This document shows, one piece after another, positions 1-9,064 of a DNA stretch of 64,000 bases. The notes below the pieces were generated by a model that saw only the letters and a program-made list of their open reading frames with translations, did not search any database and was not told the origin of the DNA. Origin of the DNA: Portibacter marinus. GTDB lineage: Bacteria > Bacteroidota > Bacteroidia > Chitinophagales > Saprospiraceae. Position numbers and translations under genes: made by a program. Numbering within the stretch: position 1 is the stretch's first letter; every line of letters begins with the position of its first letter. The DNA is taken from NCBI RefSeq assembly GCF_021533195.1, contig NZ_JAJNKB010000002.1:434001-498000 (forward strand), written 5' to 3'.

Positions 1-671
1 GTGATTTCGATCCACCCTTAGATTTAAGTCTAGACGCTTTTTGTTTTCCCATCCATCTAATATCACCACAGCAAAAACAAGAATCAGAGATTGTTTTACT
101 GCTAGATATCGGACAACGGTCATACAGTTTGTTAATCCATAAAGATTTAAAGGAGGTAGGTAAACGGTTGGGTTTAAATCCAGACGTCCCTATTTATCAT
201 CCTTCAGAATTTATCGGCAATCGACTGTACGAATTGAATGCTTCGATTACTCTAAGAAAAAGTCAAACAATAAAGATTATTGCTGATTTAATGGACGGTG
301 TTCAATCGAATTTCGTTATTGAGTCCTTTCTTGTGAACGATAAGATTTCTGAATCATATGAAGTTATAAATCTTAATGAAAAAGAATTTGGTCATGCACC
401 CGGACAGGGATTTATAGCCGTTATGATTAATAAAGATTCAACCTTCAGACAGATGCTGCGAAGGCTGAACAGTAAGGGTAACATTGCTATTAGTAATATA
501 GAGCGAAAGATTGCCAAAATGTATGGACAACCCTTGAATATTCATTGTGAGCTCGATATGGCAGGTAGATATAAAGTTTGGGCTTTTACGGAGACTGCGC
601 AAGTTCAAGTCTCCCAAAGTACTCGACATTTATTAGAAGATAAAGTGATTAGCAAATTAAAAAATAATTAA
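1..671 (+). CDS. Hypothetical protein, 5' end cut by window
   Basis: The reading frame is open from base 3 through the TAA stop at 669-671, so the gene begins upstream of the window and about 222 residues are visible. A TTG at 129 exists but lies inside the open frame and need not be the start. I do not recognise a family. The visible part is soluble, with no signal peptide or membrane segment, mixed alpha/beta in composition, and a basic C-terminus. The next gene starts at the base after its stop (GTG at 672), which argues for translational coupling and a shared role with the exonuclease-like protein. Function unknown. Confidence 0.7.
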   Translation, partial: DFDPPLDLSLDAFCFPIHLISPQQKQESEIVLLLDIGQRSYSLLIHKDLKEVGKRLGLNPDVPIYHPSEFIGNRLYELNASITLRKSQTIKIIADLMDGVQSNFVIESFLVNDKISESYEVINLNEKEFGHAPGQGFIAVMINKDSTFRQMLRRLNSKGNIAISNIERKIAKMYGQPLNIHCELDMAGRYKVWAFTETAQVQVSQSTRHLLEDKVISKLKNN

Positions 672-1259
672 GTGTATTTAGTATTTGATACCACAGGTGC
701 CGGTAAACCTAAAACATGGAAAGCATCGTACACTGATGTATTTAATTGGCCGAGGATGATTCACTGCTCCTGGATTGTCCTAGATGATCAATTCAAGCCT
801 ATTGAGGATTATAATTGCATTATCAAACCTGAAGGGTTTACGATTTCACAAGATGCTGCTAAAAAAGCCGGTGAAGAGTTAAACAGGTTTGAATCTGGAG
901 ATCCGATTGAAGTGGTACTTGAAAAATTTAAAGAGAGTTTGGATCAAGTTCAATATATTATTTCGTTTAATCTGGATTTTAATGAATCCGTTTTGGCCGC
1001 AGAATATCACAGAAAAGGAATGAAGAATCCACTCCTGTACACTGATAAATTTTGCCTGATGCAAGAAAGCACATGGTTTTGTAAGATCCCTGGAAGAGGT
1101 GGAAAATACAAGTGGCCTACCTTGAATGAATTACATGCCATCTGTTTCAATCAGAAGTATTCTCCTGCCGGTAATGCACGTGCAGATGTCATTGCAGCAA
1201 GTCGTTGTTTTATTAAACTTATGAAGCTAGGCCAACTCGAAGATATGTTTGATGACTAA
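672..1259 (+). CDS. DEDDh exonuclease-like protein, catalytic residues degraded
   Basis: A 195-residue protein with the layout of the DnaQ/RNase T-type 3'-5' exonuclease fold. The ExoI-like strand begins near residue 4 (FDTTGAG), an ExoII-like segment lies near 99-105 (FNLDFNE), and an ExoIII-like helix lies near 165-180. Compared with the family, D6 and D172 remain. The ExoI glutamate is T8, the ExoII aspartate is N104 and the ExoIII histidine is G167. Loss of three of five metal-binding/catalytic residues predicts little or no nuclease activity; a nucleic-acid-binding or regulatory role is an inference. It starts with GTG directly after the upstream stop. The stop overlaps the stop of the convergent lipoprotein gene by four bases. 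Confidence 0.75.
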   Translation: MYLVFDTTGAGKPKTWKASYTDVFNWPRMIHCSWIVLDDQFKPIEDYNCIIKPEGFTISQDAAKKAGEELNRFESGDPIEVVLEKFKESLDQVQYIISFNLDFNESVLAAEYHRKGMKNPLLYTDKFCLMQESTWFCKIPGRGGKYKWPTLNELHAICFNQKYSPAGNARADVIAASRCFIKLMKLGQLEDMFDD

Positions 1260-1900
1260 TTTACCGGGGTGTAGAGTTGGTCATTGACCTCAAAACCAAT
1301 TATGCCTTCGGAAGCTGTGAAATACAGGGCGAGGCCAGCTTCTTTACATGTCAGTACGTTTTTGTAAGTCTTTTCTCTCAATTTAACTTCACCTTCTTCT
1401 GACATGAAGTTATCGATATCTACAATTTCAGAACGATTAAATTCTGGAGAAGTGAATTTAACATCTGTAATATGGCTGGCAAAAGTGGTCGAATTGACAT
1501 GACTTAATGTAAATCTTACCGCATCATATAATAATTCAGTTTCCGGTTCATAAGCGAAAACGCTGGCTTCGATCGCGATTAAGGTACTGTCAGATGAGAG
1601 GAAAATGCTCTCTTGTGGAGCTTCGATGTATTCACAATAGCTGCTTTTGTAGGGGTCAAGCGGGTCACAGGTTGTTTTCTGGCAAATAAAGTAATTAGAA
1701 GATTCCCGACTTACTTCAAGGTTAATTAAGGTGCCACTATTCGAGATGAAAGAGATTTTATCACCTTGATTATATTTTAAAAAGTTCTTGGTCGATGCTG
1801 CTAACTCAGTCTCACCTACTTTTACATTTTCGCAGGTCTGCTTGCACGAAGCAAGGAAAAACAAACCACCAAAAACAAAAAGGAAGTAATATCTTTTCAT
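1256..1900 (-). CDS. Hypothetical lipoprotein
   Basis: A 214-residue protein starting at the ATG at 1900, chosen because MKRYYFLFVFGG begins a clean signal peptide ending in a lipobox (LASC, cysteine near residue 19). A longer frame to 1963 would add 21 residues ahead of the signal and is unlikely. After the lipid-anchor cysteine there are several more cysteines (CENV, CQKTTCDP, YCEY, LTCK), so disulfides are plausible in the periplasm. No family recognised. It is transcribed alone and converges on the exonuclease-like gene with a 4-bp stop overlap. Confidence 0.75.
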   Translation of the reverse strand: MKRYYFLFVFGGLFFLASCKQTCENVKVGETELAASTKNFLKYNQGDKISFISNSGTLINLEVSRESSNYFICQKTTCDPLDPYKSSYCEYIEAPQESIFLSSDSTLIAIEASVFAYEPETELLYDAVRFTLSHVNSTTFASHITDVKFTSPEFNRSEIVDIDNFMSEEGEVKLREKTYKNVLTCKEAGLALYFTASEGIIGFEVNDQLYTPVN

Positions 1901-2134
1901 GTTTGCAAAACGTTGATTCACCTTTGAATAGTTCTGAAACTGTATAGAATTTTTACTCAACAAAGCGAAAAAATTGTCAAATTTGGTTTGAAAACTTTAC
2001 ATACTAGTAAAGAAATATTAGAAAATTTATCACAGCACTTGATGATCAAGACATTTCATAGCCTGAAGACGATTTTCTAATCCGCTAATAATAAGCGAGA
2101 CGGATAAAATAAGACCCGGGATTTCAAATTTATA

Positions 2135-2935
2135 TTACAGCCCAATAACTGCCGGATTCATTCCCATACTAGAAAATCCTCCATCGTGAAAAAGATTCTG
2201 CATGGTGACCATTCGGGTCAAGTCACTAAACATAGCTATGGTAAAGTCCGCGCACGACTCTGCTGAGGCATTTCCGAGGGGCGACATTTTTTCTGCGTAA
2301 TCAAAAAATTCCTGAAATCCTTTGATGCCCGATCCCGCAGTAGTCATTGTAGGCGACTGCGAAATGGTATTGACTCTTACGTTTTTAGCAGCGAAGTGAT
2401 AACCAAAACTTCTAGCGAAAGACTCTAACAAGGCTTTGGATTCGGCCATTTCTGAATAATCGGGAAAGACTCTTTGTGCAGCAATATAACTAAGTGCCAC
2501 GATGGAACCCCATTCATTCATAGCATCTTTCTGATATAATGTTTGCATGAGTTTATGGAATGAAATGGCAGATACATCAAAAGTTTTTTGCATCCAATCA
2601 TGGTTCAGATCAGTATATTCTTTTTTCTTTCTAACATTGACAGACATCCCTATGGCGTGTAGCACAAAGTCCAGCTTGCCTCCCATCAATTCCTGACTTT
2701 CAGAAATCAAATTTTCTAATTCTTCCAGATTTGTTGCATCTGCATAGATGATGGGTTTGTCAATCGACTCAGCCAGTTTTTCCAAGCTTCCGAATCGTTT
2801 CACTACGGGTGCGTTGGTTAAAACAAAATCTCCTCCTTCCTCAAGTGCTTTTTGTGCAATTTTCCAGGCAATAGATTGCTCATCCAGTGCTCCAAAAATA
2901 ATTCCCTTCTTACCCTTTAAAAGTTCGTTTGCCAT
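2135..2935 (-). CDS. fabI: Enoyl-[acyl-carrier-protein] reductase (NADH)
   Basis: FabI performs the last reduction of each fatty-acid elongation cycle, converting trans-2-enoyl-ACP to acyl-ACP with NAD(P)H in the cytosol. The 266 residues fit the family length. Visible features are an N-terminal glycine-rich dinucleotide site (GIIFGALDEQSIAW), and the FabI catalytic arrangement Y150, Y160 and K167 with the usual Y-x9-Y-x6-K spacing. The C-terminus carries the family pattern of a conserved glycine-rich end (DGGFSSMGM). It lies 41 bp downstream of recN on the same strand, so co-transcription is likely. It is a short-chain dehydrogenase of FabI type rather than FabL or FabV. Confidence 0.95.
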   Translation of the reverse strand: MANELLKGKKGIIFGALDEQSIAWKIAQKALEEGGDFVLTNAPVVKRFGSLEKLAESIDKPIIYADATNLEELENLISESQELMGGKLDFVLHAIGMSVNVRKKKEYTDLNHDWMQKTFDVSAISFHKLMQTLYQKDAMNEWGSIVALSYIAAQRVFPDYSEMAESKALLESFARSFGYHFAAKNVRVNTISQSPTMTTAGSGIKGFQEFFDYAEKMSPLGNASAESCADFTIAMFSDLTRMVTMQNLFHDGGFSSMGMNPAVIGL

Positions 2936-2976
2936 TTTGTCTAAATTTAATTTGTAAAGTTAAAAGAATCTTAGAC

Positions 2977-4632
2977 TTACTCTGCCATCAGGACTCTTGC
3001 ATTCTCCATGGCCGCTTCAGAAGGTGGATCTCCACTCAGCATTTTTGCAATTTCCACAGTTTTATCTTCTCCTTCTAGCACTTCCATTTTTGTAAAACTT
3101 CTGTCCTGACTGTTCTCTTTGAATATCCTGTAATGCTTTTCTGCTTTTGATGCGATTTGTGGTGAATGGGTGATGTTGATGATCTGGTGTGAACTGGAAA
3201 GTTGCTTGATCATTACACCCATTTTTTGACTGATAGCCCCGGAGACTCCGCTATCTATCTCATCAAAGATAAGGGTGGGTAGTTTAACTTTTTTGGCCAA
3301 TTCAGATTTGATGCAAAGACTTAATCTGCTTAATTCCCCCCCAGAAGCCACTTCCTTGATCTCCTGCAATCGGGCACCCAGATTCGCAGAAAATAAAAAC
3401 TCAACAAAATCTTTTCCCGTCTCTGTGAATTCATCAAGACTTGTAATCTCTATTTGAAAGCGGGCATTTTCCATCGAAAGCTGGTGTAAATATTCTTGTG
3501 TAGCGTTATATAATTTGGGAGCAACTTTTTTACGATTTGCTGATAAATCATTGGCCAGCTTTGTCAATTCATTTTGCAAAGAGGCAATTTCATGCTCTAC
3601 TTTAATGATTTCTTCTCCGGATTGTTTAAAGCTCGAGATCTGGTCTGCAATTTCTTCCCATTTTGCAAACATTTCCTCTTCAGAATTTAAATGGTGTTTA
3701 GCTTGCAGGGCATAGGCTAAGTCAAGCTTTTCCTGAATAATCGTAAGCTTTTCAGGGTCAAGATCCGTTTTTTCAGATTGATCTAAAAAAGCGCTTGCCA
3801 ATTCTCTCAATTCTTCAATGAGGTCAAAGTACTTTTCTCCGAGTTTTTCGATTTCAGGATGAAAACCAGAGACCTTATCGATTTCATATTTTATTTCCTC
3901 CAGACCGCTTATGATTGAAGTTTCAGCCTCTTCTAAGGTATAAGCTGATTTAGACAAAACAGATTTAATCATCTCCGCATTCTCAAGCACTGCAACTTCT
4001 GACTCCCAGTCCTTTAACTGTCCTTCTTCCAGGGCAAGCTTTTCAAATTCTTCTAAATGATAGGATAGCAGTTCCTGGTCTTTTTCAGCTTGTAGTTTGG
4101 CTCTAATTAATCTATTGAGTTCCGATTTCTTAGCATTATAAGCCTGAAAGGTTTCTTGATATTGTAGCAAGAGCGCTGTGTTCTGAGCGTATGCATCCAG
4201 AAGTTCCAGTTGTACTTCTGGATTGTTAAGTCCCAATGTATCGAATTGCTGATGCATGTCAATCAGTTGAGAGCAAAGGTCACGTAGATCCTTAAGGTTG
4301 GATGGAGTGTCATTAATAAAAGCTCTGGATTTACTAGTAGGCAGTATCTCTCTTCTGATGATTAATTCTTGATCAAATTCCAGTTCTCTGCTAGCAAAAA
4401 AATGCTCTAATGGATACTCACTGATATCAAAAGTAGCTTCGACAATGCACTTTTTGTCCAGATCAAACAATACTTTTGTATCTGCACGATTACCCATCAC
4501 CAGCCCTAAAGCTCCTATTAAAATTGATTTACCGGCACCAGTCTCTCCTGTGATAATATTGAATCCAGTAGAAAAACTGATGTCCAGGTTGTCAATTATA
4601 GCGTAATTACTCACCTTCAGACTTCTGAGCAT
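2977..4632 (-). CDS. recN: DNA repair protein RecN
   Basis: RecN is an SMC-like ATPase that acts early at DNA double-strand breaks. The 551-residue protein has the Walker A motif GETGAGKS at 29-36, a long central coiled-coil region (about 150-370), the ABC signature SGGE at 430-433, Walker B LIFDE at 454-458 and a switch histidine in THSPQ near 488. Length matches the family (about 550). It begins with ATG 39 bp after the TPR membrane protein gene and precedes fabI by 41 bp. No sign of LexA-type control was seen upstream. Confidence 0.95.
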   Translation of the reverse strand: MLRSLKVSNYAIIDNLDISFSTGFNIITGETGAGKSILIGALGLVMGNRADTKVLFDLDKKCIVEATFDISEYPLEHFFASRELEFDQELIIRREILPTSKSRAFINDTPSNLKDLRDLCSQLIDMHQQFDTLGLNNPEVQLELLDAYAQNTALLLQYQETFQAYNAKKSELNRLIRAKLQAEKDQELLSYHLEEFEKLALEEGQLKDWESEVAVLENAEMIKSVLSKSAYTLEEAETSIISGLEEIKYEIDKVSGFHPEIEKLGEKYFDLIEELRELASAFLDQSEKTDLDPEKLTIIQEKLDLAYALQAKHHLNSEEEMFAKWEEIADQISSFKQSGEEIIKVEHEIASLQNELTKLANDLSANRKKVAPKLYNATQEYLHQLSMENARFQIEITSLDEFTETGKDFVEFLFSANLGARLQEIKEVASGGELSRLSLCIKSELAKKVKLPTLIFDEIDSGVSGAISQKMGVMIKQLSSSHQIINITHSPQIASKAEKHYRIFKENSQDRSFTKMEVLEGEDKTVEIAKMLSGDPPSEAAMENARVLMAE

Positions 4633-4671
4633 AGACCATTCAAGTTTGGCACAAAAGTAAGCAAAATAAGA

Positions 4672-6606
4672 TTACATCCTTAAATTTTCAATGCCTCCAT
4701 TGAATTGAAAACCAAGTTGTCTTGCTTGATTTAAGTCTTGTTGAGCTGCAGCAGAATTACCGGTATTATAGTAATATTGAGCCCTATAAAAGTAATAGAC
4801 CCCCATATTGGGGTTCATTCTGATGGCCTGATTGATATTGGGTAAGGATAGATCCCATAGACCAGATAACATTTGTGCATTGGCCAGATTGGCCCACATA
4901 TTGGCATTGTTCGGGTCAAGTCTCAAAAACCTATTGATATCAGCAATTTCGTTTTGATATTGTCCCAATTGATGATAAACGATACTTCTGTTAAGATAAA
5001 TGGTCGTATTGTTAGGATCTAGTTCGCTGGCCCGGGTCAGATCCTGCAGTGCACTATTAAGATCATTTAATCTGGCATAAGTAGCCCCTCTATTCATATA
5101 ATATTCTCCGTTTGTCGGTTCAAGCGCGATGGCTTGGTTGTAGTCACGAAGTGCCATTAATATGGTATCACGGTTTTGTGATTTAAAGAACAGTTTGGCT
5201 CTGCTATTAAATGGTCCGGGTTTGTTTTCACCTAATGATATGGCTTTATTGTAATCTTGCAATGCAAGACGATCGAATCCTGAATCTCTATAGTAGTTGG
5301 CTCTATTTCCCCAGGGAAGAGTTGTGTTGGGATGATACTTGATGACATGTGACCAAAGTGATGCACTGTTTTCCCATATTTTATTCTGCTGATAAGTGAT
5401 ATAAGCTATAGCAACTAAGTACAAAGAGACAATGACATTGATTATAGTTCGGTTTTTTGGAGAGGAGGCCCATTTTTGCAGGTAGTAGGCCAGGGCATAT
5501 CCAAATCCGAAGTAAGCAATGTAAGTAAATCGGTCAGCTTGAAATCCTTGACCTGCACCCAGGATCTGCAATAGAAAAAATATATTGAAAGTAAAAAATG
5601 CAATACCAAAAACCAGATTTTTCCATTCTTTGATATAAGCCCATATGGTAAAAAGAACAATACCAATAGCCGGAATCATAGAGAGATAATGTATTATAGA
5701 CAATTGAGGAGGGTATGGATAAAGGGGAATAAGCCGATAGGGTACAAAAAACTTAATAAAATAGACAACATAAGAAAAAGACCCTACAAAAAGTCGGTCA
5801 TACCATGCGTAATCTACAGATGAATTGAGAGAGCCTTGTTGTCTTAAAAAATAGATACCTAAGAGTCCAATAAAAATTGAAATCAAAAAGTAAAACCACT
5901 TCTCAGTGATTCGTTTAAAGATTATTTTCCGTCCCAGAAGGTAGTCTACAGCCAACATTGACAATGGCAGGGTGACAGCCTGAATTTTAGATAGCCCGGA
6001 CAGAAGAAACAAGACCATTATTTTAATCAAATGCTGATTCGGCTTTTTGTTTTTAACTCCTAAAATGTAATAATAAAGTGCGGCCAGATAAAAGGCTCCA
6101 AAGAGTACATCTTTTCTTTCCGTAACCCATGCCACGGATTCAACCTTCATTGGATGTATTGCGAACAACAAAGTACAAATTACACTCGCCCAAAGATTTA
6201 AACCTAATGCTATCGAGATTCTAAAAACAAAAAAAATACATAGAAGATGAAGCAGCAAATTATCTAAATGCCAGTAAAAGGGCTGATCCAATCCATAGAT
6301 TACATTTTCAAGTGCAAAAGTCCAAATGGAGAGCGGGTTGTAATTCCCGATTATAGGAGTTGAAAAAATCGCGGGTGTATTGGCAATTAAACTGGCAAAA
6401 TCAACCGAATGAACAACAAAGGTGTTGTCGTAAAAATTTCGATCATCATCCCAATTCACAAATTCATTCTGCAGGCTGGGAAGAAATACCAGTACTGCCA
6501 ACAGTGTAACTCCTATTATAGCGTACCAATGATTTTTTGAGAAATGGCTTTTATTTTTTTTTAAAGATGGCCTCCTACTGACTCTCTTTGACTTACTCTT
6601 TTGCAT
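4672..6606 (-). CDS. GT-C-like multi-spanning membrane protein with TPR repeats
   Basis: A 644-residue inner-membrane protein. The first 25 residues are strongly basic, followed by a membrane segment and a loop with an acidic cluster (NWDDDRNF, about 52-59). About ten further hydrophobic helices run to about residue 410, then a C-terminal block of TPR repeats (about 430-630; several YLNRS/YMNRG-type helices with A-x-DPN motifs). This matches TMTC/DUF1736-like proteins related to GT-C glycosyltransferases, in which an acidic pair in the first loop is catalytic. Transfer of a sugar from a polyprenyl carrier to a protein is a possible role but is inferred. It lies between a DUF5686 gene and recN. 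Confidence 0.75.
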   Translation of the reverse strand: MQKSKSKRVSRRPSLKKNKSHFSKNHWYAIIGVTLLAVLVFLPSLQNEFVNWDDDRNFYDNTFVVHSVDFASLIANTPAIFSTPIIGNYNPLSIWTFALENVIYGLDQPFYWHLDNLLLHLLCIFFVFRISIALGLNLWASVICTLLFAIHPMKVESVAWVTERKDVLFGAFYLAALYYYILGVKNKKPNQHLIKIMVLFLLSGLSKIQAVTLPLSMLAVDYLLGRKIIFKRITEKWFYFLISIFIGLLGIYFLRQQGSLNSSVDYAWYDRLFVGSFSYVVYFIKFFVPYRLIPLYPYPPQLSIIHYLSMIPAIGIVLFTIWAYIKEWKNLVFGIAFFTFNIFFLLQILGAGQGFQADRFTYIAYFGFGYALAYYLQKWASSPKNRTIINVIVSLYLVAIAYITYQQNKIWENSASLWSHVIKYHPNTTLPWGNRANYYRDSGFDRLALQDYNKAISLGENKPGPFNSRAKLFFKSQNRDTILMALRDYNQAIALEPTNGEYYMNRGATYARLNDLNSALQDLTRASELDPNNTTIYLNRSIVYHQLGQYQNEIADINRFLRLDPNNANMWANLANAQMLSGLWDLSLPNINQAIRMNPNMGVYYFYRAQYYYNTGNSAAAQQDLNQARQLGFQFNGGIENLRM

Positions 6607-6678
6607 AATCTGACGTTATGACATTAAAGATATAGATTTCTTTAATATATACCTTTTAGGAGTTAAGTCCGAGATTTA

Positions 6679-8814
6679 TTATTTGAATAGATAACCGATG
6701 GTGAGTTGGATATTATGGCCCATCAATAAGCTGTTTGAAAATTGTAAATCATCGCTCGTCACAGAAATACGATCAGTGGGTAATTCAAGTCGCTCTCTTT
6801 TCTTAAAAATCCAACTGTTTTCCTTAAAAAAAACATATTGTCTTTGTGAATAAGGAAGGTAGTAGGACCCTCTCAAATATATTTCTTTGTTTCTATTTAG
6901 CTCTATGGACATTTCACCCGTAAGTTTTAAGGATCTAAGTCTGCTACCATAGGCTATTCTTACAAAGTCGGTATTGAAGTTTTTACTTCCTATTAAGATT
7001 CGGTCTTGCAAGTTTTCCGCAGAACCAAGGTTTCTGCCATATCTCATTCTACTATGTTGCGCAGAAAGCTTTAGGAATACTGGTCTCTGCCTACTCAAAT
7101 TGAATTGAACACCAAGACCCGAAGCAGACTCTTTGTAAATGGATCTTCCAAAATCGAGTGCTCCGCCAAATCTCAAAAACCATCTTTCATTAATAACAAA
7201 GTTTAAATCAGCTGCACCTATGATTTCGAATTCTCGCGAATTTATGGTATTGTCCACACTCAACAATGGCTCTTTGCCTTCTTTTTCAAAATAGGAAACA
7301 GCAAGCTGACGCTGTGGAGTAGATAAAAGGTGGCTGCCAATCCCAAACATGGTTGAGGAACTAAACCTCTTGGGTCTTTGTCTTTGGATGCCAGGTTCTC
7401 CGATTGAGATGTCCCGCATATCAAACTCCTCCTCATTTTCAAGTGCCTTCTGCTCAGCTTTTTCAATTCTCTTTGCGATTTCTAAAGAATCTCGCAGCTG
7501 AATAATCTTGCTCATTCGTTCAGGAGCAAAAATCTTTTCTGATTCTTGAGCGCTTTTATATTGCTGCATACTTTCCGTAAGCTTGTCGCTCATCGGTACA
7601 ATATTGTAGGATTTCCAAAAATCTTCGTCGTAGGTACCTGTCATATCTACAAACTCTTCTCCTCTTTCCAAACGTTCTAAGTAAGGAATCTTTTCCGCTC
7701 TTCCTGTTTCAATTTCTGTAATCTTAATCTCATTAGAATAGATGCCTCCACTTTTCCGACCTCCTTCTCTTACAGCATCACTGAAGTACCACTTACCATC
7801 CACATTTTGATAGTTTACGATGTATTTATTGAAAGTCCATACACCGCTATATAATGGGTAATCATCATATTTTTTAAGTCCATAAGGTGTGATTTCAAAT
7901 TCAGCACGAATGAAAGCATAGGAGTTTTTGTCAATGTACATTTTGCCTCGCATTCTTGCTTCTAGCTTATAACTCTTAGTAAAATTCAAAAGTTTATGAA
8001 ATAAGGACTTGGATTTGGCATTACGATTTTTGAGTGCGGGTGCGTCTGGATCAATATCAAAGCCTATGATGTATACCTCTCGTCCATTGAACGAAGTCAT
8101 ATTTTCTACCCAATAACGATAGGCAGGAAAATATTCCTCGTCAATAAAGTCTTCTCTGTTTTTCACAAAATCGAACCTGTGTGCTGCCATGTGTCCGGAA
8201 CTAAACCCTCCTCTTACAATGGTATCAAGAGGGTTTTCCATGTTGATCTTTCTGCCTTGTATAAGACTAACAAATCCTTCTTTCTGATTTTCATAACTGG
8301 TTTTATATACATTCAGGACCCCTTCAGCCAGATATACATACTCGTCCGATTCATCCGTTCTCGACTCGCGATAAAAGGCTGTAGCGGAGTTGGCTTTAGA
8401 AGGATAATTCGTAGGAATTCTAGAAATTGCTTTTCGTACGATATTTTCTACAGCACTTTCATCAATAATCTGGACTTCAGATAGTTGATATGCGGTGGGA
8501 TTTAGTTTAATAGTTGCCGGACTCTTGACTTCACGGAGGGGCATGGTGAATCTTTCGTAACCTATTACCGACACCATCAAGTTTGAGCCTGCGTAATAAT
8601 CTGGAATCTTGAAAAGGAAATTACCATCAGAGCTTGAAGTTGTGCCAATACCTCGATGAGGTATACCTATGTTAGCATAAGGAATAGGCTCATTGGTATC
8701 CTTATCTACTAATTTTCCATGTATGATTTGATAACCCTGCCCATTTAAGGAAAAACTAAAGGTTGTGACGAGTAGTAAAAGTAGTAAAAATCTCATGTAG
8801 ACGAATGCGTTCAA
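6679..8814 (-). CDS. DUF5686 and carboxypeptidase-regulatory-like domain outer membrane protein
   Basis: A 711-residue exported protein. A signal peptide (about residues 1-25) is followed by a carboxypeptidase-regulatory-like beta-sandwich (about 27-110, starting IIHGKLVDKDTNEPIPYANI), then a large region typical of DUF5686 proteins, found in Bacteroidota and often annotated with TonB-linked outer membrane proteins. The last 200 residues alternate polar and hydrophobic residues and end in an aromatic/basic tail (TIGYLFK), consistent with outer-membrane beta strands. Its substrate is unknown. It is followed 72 bp later by the TPR membrane protein. Confidence 0.75.
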   Translation of the reverse strand: MNAFVYMRFLLLLLLVTTFSFSLNGQGYQIIHGKLVDKDTNEPIPYANIGIPHRGIGTTSSSDGNFLFKIPDYYAGSNLMVSVIGYERFTMPLREVKSPATIKLNPTAYQLSEVQIIDESAVENIVRKAISRIPTNYPSKANSATAFYRESRTDESDEYVYLAEGVLNVYKTSYENQKEGFVSLIQGRKINMENPLDTIVRGGFSSGHMAAHRFDFVKNREDFIDEEYFPAYRYWVENMTSFNGREVYIIGFDIDPDAPALKNRNAKSKSLFHKLLNFTKSYKLEARMRGKMYIDKNSYAFIRAEFEITPYGLKKYDDYPLYSGVWTFNKYIVNYQNVDGKWYFSDAVREGGRKSGGIYSNEIKITEIETGRAEKIPYLERLERGEEFVDMTGTYDEDFWKSYNIVPMSDKLTESMQQYKSAQESEKIFAPERMSKIIQLRDSLEIAKRIEKAEQKALENEEEFDMRDISIGEPGIQRQRPKRFSSSTMFGIGSHLLSTPQRQLAVSYFEKEGKEPLLSVDNTINSREFEIIGAADLNFVINERWFLRFGGALDFGRSIYKESASGLGVQFNLSRQRPVFLKLSAQHSRMRYGRNLGSAENLQDRILIGSKNFNTDFVRIAYGSRLRSLKLTGEMSIELNRNKEIYLRGSYYLPYSQRQYVFFKENSWIFKKRERLELPTDRISVTSDDLQFSNSLLMGHNIQLTIGYLFK

Positions 8815-9064
8815 TTATGGGTTAATAAGATGAGATAAGTCGTTCTTATCCTAACATGTAAAATTAGGACGATTGGATTTTTGTGAATGTTACGATTTTT
8901 ACGAAAAGAAATTAAATCAAGATTTAGGGAACAAGCTGGATGGGAGCGCTCATCAGAAAAGTACCACTATGAAAATCTTAAATTTAGAAATGCAGTATTA
9001 GCAAGATACAGCCAACCCTCTTGAGGGGGATTCTAATGAAATATTTGTGATAATAGGAGATAGT

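Noticed and set aside
2060-2110. Possible stem-loop between the lipoprotein and fabI stop
   Set aside because: The stem needs a bulge of several bases and no T run follows; chance pairing in AT-rich DNA.
9016-9036. Small hairpin CCCTC-TT-GAGGG downstream of the M23 gene
   Set aside because: The 5-bp stem with a 2-base loop lacks a T run on either strand, so it is not supported as a terminator.
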